Below, piece after piece: positions 55,093-64,000 of a stretch of DNA of 64,000 nt. A program made the position numbers and the translations under genes. Under the pieces are notes generated by a model that searched no databases, was not told where the DNA came from, and saw only the letters and a program-made list of their open reading frames with translations. Origin of the DNA: Rebecca billardiae RCC1528 (taxonomy: Eukaryota > Haptophyta). The stretch is taken from positions 806,001-870,000 of the forward strand of contig OZ251248.1 in NCBI GenBank assembly GCA_965240325.2, read 5' to 3'. Position 1 is the first letter of the stretch. The number at the start of each line of letters is the position of its first letter.

Positions 55093-56914
55093 TCACTGAG
55101 GTTCACCGCCTGCCCTGAGCAGCGGCTCGCTCAGCGCCGCGTCAGCGCCGGTCGCGGCGGCCGAGGAGGAGGCCGCGCCGGGCGGGGCCGGCGTCGCCGC
55201 GAGCTCCTCCAGCGCGGCAGCGGCCTTGGCGCGCAGGCGCGCGTCGTCAGCGACGGCCGCTCGGAGCGCCGCGAGCGCGTCGTCGAAGCGCGCGCCCGCG
55301 GCGGGCGGCGGCTGCCGCTTCTGCTCGGGCGGCGGTGCGTGCGACGGGTGCGCGGCGCCCGATGCGCCGGGGCCGGCGCCGCCCGCCGCCTCCGCCTCTG
55401 AGAGGGCGTCCATCCGGCCCTCGATGAACTCGTCGAGCAGGTTGGCCGCGCCGAGGGTGGCGAGCACCGCGCACAGCAGCGGCAGCATCACGCTCGGGTC
55501 GCGCAGCGCCTCGAGCCGCGCCGCGCCGAGCGCGGCGCACGCGCCGATCGCGCCCAGGTTGAGCCACTGCTGCCACGTGTGCACACGGCTCAGGAGCCGG
55601 CCGAGCGCGGCGCCGCGCCGGCCGGGCGCGGTGTGGTTGGGCGGCGCGTGCGCGAGCGCGGTGGCGAGGAAGGCGGCGAGCAGCAGCGCGGTCCCGTACG
55701 CCAGCAGCCACTGCGCGTGGCCCCGCGCCTCCGCCACCGAGAGCAGCGACATGGCCAGCCCGGAGCTGACGAGCCCGAGACCGAACGCCTGGCACGGCAT
55801 GGCGAGAAGGAACACTCCGGTGGCCTCGCCCGAGCGGCGGATGGCGTGGCGGTCGACCTCGACCTCGCACGCGTCGAGGAGCAGCACCTTGAGCGAGAGC
55901 AGCAGCAGGAAGCCGAACGCGAACCGGCTCAGCGGCGGCCGCTCCTCCGAGCTCACCGACGTGAGATTGTCCACACCGTCGCCCAGATAAATCACGAGCA
56001 ATAAAGAAATGCGCTCCGTGTAATGCTCGATGTGGAATGGGATGTAGAGTGGGGGCAGCCCGCACTTGTGGTAGGCGATCAGGGCGGGGAAGAGCGCGAA
56101 GTTGAGCGTGCCGAGCACCACCACCGGCGCCAGCCAGTACGCGCCCTCCGCCAGCGCGTACCCCACCGCCGCCACACCCAGCTTGAACAGCGTGACCGAG
56201 AGCTCGAGCGCGCCGTACCGGCCGGCGCGCGCGCCGCGGAAGTAGCCGAGGACGCGGAGGTGGGTGAGCGCGTGCACGGCGTAGGAGAAGCAGAAGCCGA
56301 GGTAGAGCTGGCGCGTGCGGTCCGACCCCTCGCCGATCGAGCACACCACGCCGATCACGCCGGCCATGAACAGGCCGAAGTGGAAAAAGTTGTACGCGTC
56401 ATTCACGCCAAAGCGCGTGCCGTAGTTGGCCTGGTCGGACCAGAGCGACCAGAGCGCGAGGAAGAGGAAGGTGTACTGCGCGAGCGACAGCCCGGAGGGC
56501 CCGTGCTCACCACCGCCGCCAGCCGCCGCCTCCGCCTCCTCCGCCTCCTCCGCCTCCGCGCTCTCCAGCAGCCGCTCGCGCAGCATGTCGCCGAGCCGGC
56601 GCGCGCCGGTGACAAAGATGAGGTCGAAGAAGAGCTCGGACCTGCGAGCGCGCGTGCGGCACGCGCGGGCGGCTGAGTCCGCCTCGCTCGCGCCGCCGAG
56701 CGAGCGGTGGCGGCGGCGGCTCTCGCGGCGGCACGCGGTCGCGCGCTCACCACGTCATCTTGCGCTCCGCCTCATACGAGTCCTCCGTCCTCTCGCCGCG
56801 GAGCGCCTTGGGCCGGCCGAGCGTGAGCAGCTCGTACCACTTGAAGCCCGTCAGGAGGCCCAGGTCGTGCACGGCGTGGCCGGCGCCCTCCACGTTGAAG
56901 CCGTCCTCCGCCAT
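55093..56914 (-). CDS. LtrA-family (low temperature requirement A) multi-pass membrane protein
   Basis: Two exons (56914-56751 and 56641-55093) encode 570 residues. The phase-2 junction creates the W in TWSELFFDLIFVTGARRLG, the hallmark ELFFDLxFV motif of LtrA proteins, which supports the splice. After an acidic loop (AEAEEAEEAEAAA) come about ten hydrophobic segments, for example YTFLFLALWSLWSD, FFHFGLFMAGVIGVVCSIG, WLAPVVVLGTLNFALFPALI, FAFGFLLLLSLKVLLLDA and WLLAYGTALLLAAFLATALA. FHIEHYTERISLLLVIYLGD carries the conserved HxxERxxLL-type pattern of the family. The C-terminal ~120 residues are Ala/Pro-rich and cytosolic. The function of LtrA proteins is not well established. It lies between two F-box/RCC1 paralogues and is head-to-head with the second. 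Confidence 0.85.
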
Positions 56915-57071
56915 GGGCGCGGCGGGGTGGTCGTGGTCGTCCCTCGTGGATGGCCGTCGCGTCCGGCACGGGAGCCTCAAGCTCTCGAGGCGGCCCGGCC
57001 CGGATCTTCCGCTCAGCAGACACCCTCGCCGGCCAACCGTCTGCCGTGTGCGCACTGGTGCGCGGCGCGCG
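56915..57071. promoter_or_regulatory. Compact divergent promoter (LtrA / F-box-RCC1 copy 2)
   Basis: Only 157 bp separate the two outward-facing start codons, so the two genes must share promoter sequence. No TATA box was recognised. Confidence 0.5.
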
Positions 57072-58553
57072 ATGGCCAGCACGGCACAAGCGCACGCGCG
57101 GCGCCTCGCGCTCGACGACCTGCCACGCGAGGTGCTCGAGCGCGCCCTCTCATTCCTGCCGCCGCGCGACCTCGCCAGCCTGAACGCCACCGCGCGCCTC
57201 TTCCACGCCGCGCCGCCTGGCGGGTGCTCGCCGGTCGAGCGCGCGCTGCGCGAGCGCGCGCGCGCGCGCGGGCACGAGCGCACGCTGCCAGCGTCTCTGC
57301 CCTCGGGCGTGCGCACGTGCACGGAGGAGCTGCTCCTGCGCGAGCGCGTGCTCCAGCTCGTGAGCGCGCATGTGTCCTCAGTCTCGGCCGGCTTTGGCGT
57401 CAGCGCGTTTGTGGACGCGGAGGGCGGGCTGCACACGTGCGGCGAGGAGGAGGTGCGGGACGGCGACCCGATGCAGGCGGCTGAGTATCGAACGCACGCG
57501 GCCGTCGGTCACGTTGGCTGGCCACAAGTGCGCGTGCCCACGCGCGTCACCTCGCTCGGTGCTGTGCGCGTGGCCGCGGTGGCGGCCGGTAGCTCCTACC
57601 TGCTCGCGCTGAGTGAGGCCGGCACCGTGTACGGCTGCGGCCAGAACAGGTCCGGCCAGCTGGGCGTGGGCCACGACGAGGTCCGGCGCGCGTTCGTTCC
57701 GCTCGTAGCACTGGCCGATGTCGTGGTGGTGAGTATCTGCGCTGGTCGCGATCACAGCCTCGCGCTCAGCGCTGCGGGCCGTGCGTACAGCTGGGGCTAC
57801 AACAGCTACGGCCTGCTCGGCCACGGCGACGAGAAGGATCGGTGGGAGCCGACGCGCATCGAGGCGCTAGACGGCGTGCGCGTGGGCGGCGTGGCTGCAG
57901 GCGCTCAGCACACGCTGCTGCTCTCGGTCGGTGGCGCCGTCTACTCGTGCGGTGCCGGCTACTGCGGCGTGCTCGGTCATGGCGACCAGCAGCAGCACAC
58001 GCACACGCCGAGGCGCATCGATGCGCTCTCGGGCGTGCGCGCCGTGCACCTGAGCTCGGGCGCTATGCACAGCCTGGTGGTGGACAGCGCAGGTGCGGTG
58101 TACTCGTTTGGGCTTGGCTGGGACGGCCGGCTCGGGCACGGAGACACGCGCGGTGAGCTCACGCCGAGGCGGATTGACGCCCTCGCTGGTGTGCACATCG
58201 TGCGGGCGTGTGCAGGCGCAGGCAGCAGCGCGGTGCTGGGCGCAGACGGCAGCGTGCACACGTTTGGGGACAACCGGTACGGCCAGCTCGGGCTGGGACT
58301 CGGAGAGCTGGGCCATCTCGTTCCGGCACGCGTGAGTGCCCTCGCTCAAGCTCGCGTGGTGCACTGCGCCATGGGCGAGTTCCACTCGCTGTTCGTGAGA
58401 GCAGACGGCAGCGTGTACGCGTGCGGCCAGCGGTCGGCTGCCCTCGGCCTCGGCATGAGCATGGCCGAGCAAGTCGAGCACGCGGATGAGCCCACCCAGC
58501 GGATTGCCACGCCCACGTGCGTCGGGGCGGCGTGGCGGGCGTGTGTCTGCTGA
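57072..58553 (+). CDS. F-box / RCC1-repeat protein, copy 2
   Basis: A single-exon frame of 493 residues. The start is chosen by alignment with copy 1 (MASTAQAHARRLALDDLP against MATARAHARRLALDDLP); the frame is open upstream but that part is not conserved. The F-box-like head is followed by about seven RCC1 blades (VYGCGQNRSGQLGVG, YSWGYNSYGLLGHGD, HTFGDNRYGQLGLG). Identity with copy 1 is very high through most of the propeller, including long base-identical stretches such as 58040-58110 against 54200-54270. Differences cluster in the acidic loop after the F-box and at the C-terminus. A recent duplication, or gene conversion after an older one, is likely. Confidence 0.85.
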   Translation: MASTAQAHARRLALDDLPREVLERALSFLPPRDLASLNATARLFHAAPPGGCSPVERALRERARARGHERTLPASLPSGVRTCTEELLLRERVLQLVSAHVSSVSAGFGVSAFVDAEGGLHTCGEEEVRDGDPMQAAEYRTHAAVGHVGWPQVRVPTRVTSLGAVRVAAVAAGSSYLLALSEAGTVYGCGQNRSGQLGVGHDEVRRAFVPLVALADVVVVSICAGRDHSLALSAAGRAYSWGYNSYGLLGHGDEKDRWEPTRIEALDGVRVGGVAAGAQHTLLLSVGGAVYSCGAGYCGVLGHGDQQQHTHTPRRIDALSGVRAVHLSSGAMHSLVVDSAGAVYSFGLGWDGRLGHGDTRGELTPRRIDALAGVHIVRACAGAGSSAVLGADGSVHTFGDNRYGQLGLGLGELGHLVPARVSALAQARVVHCAMGEFHSLFVRADGSVYACGQRSAALGLGMSMAEQVEHADEPTQRIATPTCVGAAWRACVC

Positions 58554-58721
58554 CGTGCGCCTCTGGTGACGCCATGGCACCAGCAGCAAGTCTTGATGCA
58601 TGCAGCATGTATATGGACATGGTACGCGTGGACGGACCTGCCGCAGCGGCCCACCGTCAGCAGCTAGCACTTAGCCTGACAGCACGCGGCGGATATATCG
58701 CGACGATGAGGCGGAAGGACC

Positions 58722-59350
58722 AAGGGGGTTCAATCAAGGGCGGGGGAGAAAGCACAGCGGGGGATCCGGGACCATCAGGTGCGCCGTCCCGCCCGGCCTC
58801 TGGGAAATTGAGAGCCGGCCCGGTGTTTATCATTTCAGTGTGAATCCATCATCGGTCGGGACTCGGGACGGAACGAAAACTTTCGTCCCGGGGAGAGGCA
58901 GCCGGCCAGCGCCGCGCCCGCAGCAGCCCCGCCGCGCGGCGGGCGCCGAGCGGCGCCTCCGCGTGCAGAGCCGGGCCTCGGGCGCGAGCGAGCGAAGCGC
59001 CACAGCGAAGGCGTCTGGATGCGCGGCCTGCCCGGACCCGCGACTCAGCGTGTCCTTGTGCACAGAACGAACCCGAACCGGACTGCTGACCCCGAGGCCG
59101 ACCGCAGCACCAGCTGCCACCATCTCAGGGTTACCCGTGAGCTATACCCGCATAACCGAACTGTTATACAACTAAAACAGCATATACATTTCAAAACGAT
59201 ATAGAGCAAAACGTGTTCACATCATCGCTTTCTATGCGTATATATATATGGGAAAACACTACGCCGGACATTCAATTCCCGAGATACGAGAGCGGGACGG
59301 CGCACCTGATGGTCCCGCTGTGCTTTCTCCGCCCTTGATTGAACCCCCTT
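58722..59350. mobile_element. Putative 0.63-kb inverted-repeat element (MITE-like)
   Basis: The left arm (58722 to about 58831) and right arm (about 59248 to 59350) are reverse complements with a few small indels. Shared blocks include AGGGGGTTCAATCAAGGGCG, GAGAAAGCACAGCGGG and ACCATCAGGTGCGCCGTCCC. An internal hairpin sits near 58862-58892 (CGGGACG...CGTCCCG). No convincing target duplication is seen; GCGGCGGATATAT flanks both sides at some distance (58687-58698 and 59372-59384). No transposase frame is present. Confidence 0.65.
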
Positions 59351-59375
59351 ATTGGACGGACGATCGCGTCAGCGG

Positions 59376-60541
<1,166 letters not shown>

Positions 60542-61880
60542 TCACGCCAGCCCCATCGCGTGCAGGTCGTCGCGCGCCGAGCGCGTCGCGCGCCCGAAGA
60601 GCGCGCCGGGCTCGAGCGCGTACGCCAGGATGGCGCCGGGCAGCGGCGCATCCTGGCGGTGCGGCTCCGGCGCGCGGCCGGCGCGGGGCGGCCCGGCGTC
60701 GGCGCCGGCGGCGCGCGGCGGCAGGCTCCGCCCCGCGACGTACAGCTGCGTCGCGCCCGCCGCGCCGGCCACGCTGATCGCCTCGGGCAGGTCCGGCACG
60801 GCGCGCCACTCCTGCAGGAGCGCCGAGTCCGGGACCGAGTCCGGGCGCTCCGGCGCGCGCGCGTCGCCGAGCCCGGGGCCGGCGCCGCGCTCGCCCGCGC
60901 CGCCCGGCGGGCCGGCGCGCACGGCGCGCGCCCAGCCTTCGCCCACGAGCACGGCCACGGCGCCGGCGGCGCCGCCACCCGCGCCCTGCTCCGACTCGGC
61001 GGCGCCGCCGCCACCCGCCGCGCCGCCGCCGCCGACGAAGCGCACGAAGTGCGCCGCGCCGCGCGCGCCGCCGCGCCGCGCGCCCGGCGGCGGCCAGAGC
61101 TCGCGCAGCGCGGCGCCGTTGGCGTGCACGACAACCGCGGCGGGCGTCGCCGCGGCCTCGGCGTCGGTGGCGCCCTCCGCGGCCGCGAGGCCGGCGGCGA
61201 CGTAGCCGAGCGGCGAGACGGCGAGGCAGCGCACGCGCGGCTCGGGCGGCGCGCGCGCCCCGCGCGGCGCGCGCCGAGGCGACGCGCGCGGCACGAACGC
61301 GCGCAGGCAGGCGCCGTCGGCCGTCGAGTGCAGGAGCACTCGGCCGCGCGCGTCGGCTGTCGCGGCGAGCCGCGCGCGCGCGCACAGCGCGCCGCACACG
61401 ATCGGCCGGCAGTGGCCGCGAAGGATGGCGGAGGGGCGGTCGGCGAGCGCGGGCGCGGGCGCGCCGGCGGCGCGCGCGCGCAGCACCGCCGCCGCGCGCG
61501 GCTCGCTCAGCGTCGGGTCGTGCGCGCGCCACAGCAGCGCGAGCCCGTCGCGCGCGGCCGTCAGCAGCAGACGACCGCCGCCGCCCGGCGTGGCACACAC
61601 GACAGTGACTGGCGCCGAGTGCCAGCGGACTCGGTGCACGGTGCTCCCGATGCCGTCCGGCCCGACGAGCGCGAAGCCGATCGCGCCGGCGCCCAGCCCG
61701 CCCCACACCGCGAGGAACGACGCGCCGCTCTGCGCGGCGGCAGCTGCTGAGATGATGGCGGCGGAGGGCGCGGAGGCTGGGTGCGCGCCGCCGGGCTGCG
61801 AGCTGCCCGCGGCTGCGGCTGCGGCGGCGGACGCGGACGCGGGGACCGCGGAGCCGCATGCAGCGCCGACGCTCGCCGCC

Positions 61881-61915
<35 letters not shown>

Positions 61916-64000
61916 CGCCGCCGCGCTCAGCGGCACAAGCGCCGCGCACTGCGTGCACGGCGCGTAGCAGCGCGCCGCGCGCGCGCCGCCGTGCCGCCTG
62001 TCGTCGTCGGCGGCGGCGCCGCCGGCCCGCTCCGGGCTGCCGGCCCGCAGCGGCAGCTGGATCAGTCCGAGGACCCCTAGCTCGACTGCGCCGGCCGCGC
62101 CGGGCGTGGCGCCGAGCGCATCGGCGCGCGGGGACGGCTCGAGGCTCGTCCGCACGAGCCGGAGCACGCACCACACGCCGCCGCCGCCATCGTCATCGCT
62201 GCTGCGCCGCCGCCGTCCGCCTGCGCCGGCGCCTCGCGGGCTGCGGCGCGGCTGCGGCGGCGGCGGCGCGGCCGCTGCGCCTTGGGAGCGAGCGGAGACG
62301 GCCACCGCCTCCGCAGCGGCGGCAGCCGGCGTCGGCGCGGCCCCGTGCGCCGGAGCCGCGTCGCCGCTGAGTGGCAGAGGGTCGGCCACGAGCGCCAGCA
62401 CGGCCTCGCTGCCGCCGCCGCCGCCGCCGCCGTCCGGCACGGCCGTCGGTGTCGGCGGCGCTGCGGCCGAGCCGACGCCGCCGGCGCCGCCGGTGGGCGG
62501 TGCTGCGCCGGCACCGCCAGCGCCAGCCGCCGTGCCGGGCGGCGGCGGCGGCGGCGCGGCGGCGGCGCCACCGCCGCCGCCGCCGCGGCCCGCGCCGAGC
62601 GGGGCGATGGCCAGGACCACGCGGCCGTGCGCGCGCGTCGTCAGCGGCCAGGGCGCGAGCGGCGCGCGCGCGAGTGGTGCGCGCAGCGCGTCCGCGGCAG
62701 TTGCCCAGTGCAGCGGGCGGCTGAGCGGCAGCAGCGGCCTGCGCTGCGGGTGCGGCGCGCGCCACAGCCGCGCGGGCGTCTGCCCGAACGCCGCCGCCTG
62801 CTCCCGGAGTGCCGCCCGTTCCACCGGACTCTCGATCGTCTCCAGCCGGACTGCAGCCGGGTAAGTCAGGTAGTAGAATAGATTCGCCGACGCCTCGGCG
62901 GCCGGCCCAGACTGCTTGTGCCCAAAGACAAGGTCGATCCAGCCGTGCAGGCTCGCCGAGACCGCCTCCGACTCGAGCGCGCGGCGGTGCACCTCCACGA
63001 ACGCGTGCGCGTCGCCGCGCGCCCAGCGGGGCAGCTCGACGTCGCCGAGCGTGACCCCATCCTGCCGCGTGCCGAGCGAATATCGGTTCCGGTTTTTTAA
63101 AAAGTCGGCGGCGCTGCCTGCGCGCGCGGTCGGGCGCGGGCGCGCGCGGCCGCGTGAGTGGTGGCCGGTGCGCGCCTCGGCGGCCAGCCCGGCCCAAGCG
63201 GCGGCGGCGGCGGTGGCATCCGCATCCCTCGCGCGCGTGCACGCACGCGGCGCGGTGCGCTGCCGGGCGGTTGTCGCGCCCGCGCGCATGGCTGCGCGCG
63301 TGCGCAGAGCGGGCCGCGACTCCACGGCAGCAGCAGCCGCGCGCGCCCACGCGAGTCTGCGCATAGACCAAGCAGCCGTCCAACACAAGCTATACACTCT
63401 GGACACACACGCATTTGCAAGCACATAGAGACACACCACCGACAATAACCACACACGAGTCGAGAACACTCCAAATAGAAACGGAATAGAAAAACCATAG
63501 AAAGACGCCGGCGCGCGCGCACCGTAAAACTCAGGGATCAGCTCCTTCACGTCAGAGAGGACTGAGAAGGCGGAGGCGGCGCACCGGACTATTGAGTCGA
63601 ACTGGCGGTCCGGCAGGTCGAAGCGGCCCTCCTGCACGGCGATGGCGCACGACGTGTACGGCTCGAGGCTGCGGGGTGGGCGGCGCGCGGCGGAGGGCTA
63701 GGCGTGTGAGCGACGCCGCAGCAGCCGCCACCGCCCCCACGGCGCTCGCGGCACCGCGCTCGCCGTCGCGCGCACTGCGCTCAGCCGCGCGTGGCGGCGC
63801 GGCGGCGCGGCCGCGCGCGCTCGCAGCCGGCGACAGCACGCGCGGGCGCGCGCGCGCGTACGGCGCGCGCACCGCAGCAGGAAGAAGAGCACGATCCCCA
63901 TCGACGAGTAGTGCGAGCCGTAGTGAAACGGAGGCACGCCGCCCTGTCCCGCGCCCGCCTGGCCGAGGTGGGTCAGGTCCATGCTTCGGTATCGCTCGGT
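60542..64000 (-). CDS. BEACH-WD40 protein, C-terminal part (5' end beyond window)
   Basis: Three visible exons: beyond 64000 to 63871, 63668-63523 and 63117-60542 (about 950 residues), with consistent phases. The BEACH domain is spread over all three: PFHYGSHYSSMGIVLFFLLR, then LEPYTSCAIAVQEGRFDLPD, the junction at SDVKELIPEFYG, then LKNRNRYSLGTRQDGV, ALESEAVSASLHGWIDLVFG and EASANLFYYLTYPAAV. A long Gly/Ala/Pro insert (62100-62600) precedes a degenerate WD40 region with blades such as VHRVRWHSAPVTVVCAT, GGRLLLTAARDGLALLWRA and ILRGHCRPIVCGALC. BEACH proteins (neurobeachin, LYST, WDFY types) act in vesicle trafficking and lysosome or autophagy biology. The subfamily cannot be set from this part. 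Confidence 0.88.

Noticed and set aside
56760-57071. N-terminal extension of F-box/RCC1 copy 2
   Set aside because: It overlaps the first exon of the LtrA gene on the other strand and has no counterpart in copy 1.

Overview
This is nuclear DNA from a very GC-rich eukaryotic microalga. The evidence is spliceosomal introns (22 recognised, 16 of which begin GTGCG and most of which end in CGCAG or GCGCAG), long intergenic spaces, SPPP-type hydroxyproline-rich glycoprotein (HRGP) stretches, and the C-T-E-P-S-A-R-N-Y type cysteine motif common in secondary-plastid algae. The gene content (a CEP164-like protein, an LRGUK-like protein, a polycystin-like protein, an H-NOX hybrid histidine kinase) fits a flagellated haptophyte best. 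A pelagophyte or related alga cannot be excluded from sequence alone. There are no prokaryotic operons, rRNAs, convincing tRNAs or CRISPR arrays.

Layout. 1-7435 (-): a large CEP164-like WW/IQ protein that runs off the left edge. 7816-11985 (+): a multi-domain guanylate-kinase plus leucine-rich-repeat protein, head-to-head with it. 13101-32741 (+): an intronless 6,546-residue surface receptor (signal peptide, LRR, giant SPPP stalk, IPT/TIG, REJ, GPS, membrane segments, EF-hands). 33046-35213: a transposon-like element with about 350-bp inverted arms around a BED-finger reading frame. 35470-36635 (+): a DNAJC25-like ER J-protein. 37341-38109: a hAT-type MITE with an intact 8-bp target duplication. 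38171-40554 (+): a membrane-anchored unknown. 41356-42306 (-): an orphan protein. 43035-44972 (-): a voltage-gated K+ channel. 45903-46426 (-): a prenylated ubiquitin-fold protein (UBL3/MUB). 46729-48764 (+): a membrane-anchored ubiquitin-specific protease. 49166-52957 (+): an H-NOX hybrid histidine kinase. 53239-54708 and 57072-58553 (+): paralogous F-box/RCC1 proteins flanking an LtrA-family membrane protein at 55093-56914 (-). 58722-59350: an inverted-repeat element followed by a 195-bp (AT)n tract. 60542-64000 (-): a BEACH-WD40 protein that runs off the right edge.

Functional themes. Several genes are plausibly sensory or ciliary: CEP164-like, LRGUK-like, polycystin/REJ-GPS, the Kv channel and the NO-sensor kinase. 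Two head-to-head pairs look functionally matched: CEP164-like with LRGUK-like, and UBL3 with the ubiquitin protease. Notable structural signals are the complementary GTGCGCG...CGCGCAG intron ends, a 39-nt poly-C and a 37-nt poly-G run inside introns, several near-perfect palindromes with 1-nt loops, and two opposing indels in one guanylate-kinase repeat. All protein assignments rest on reading motifs by eye; no database search was run.
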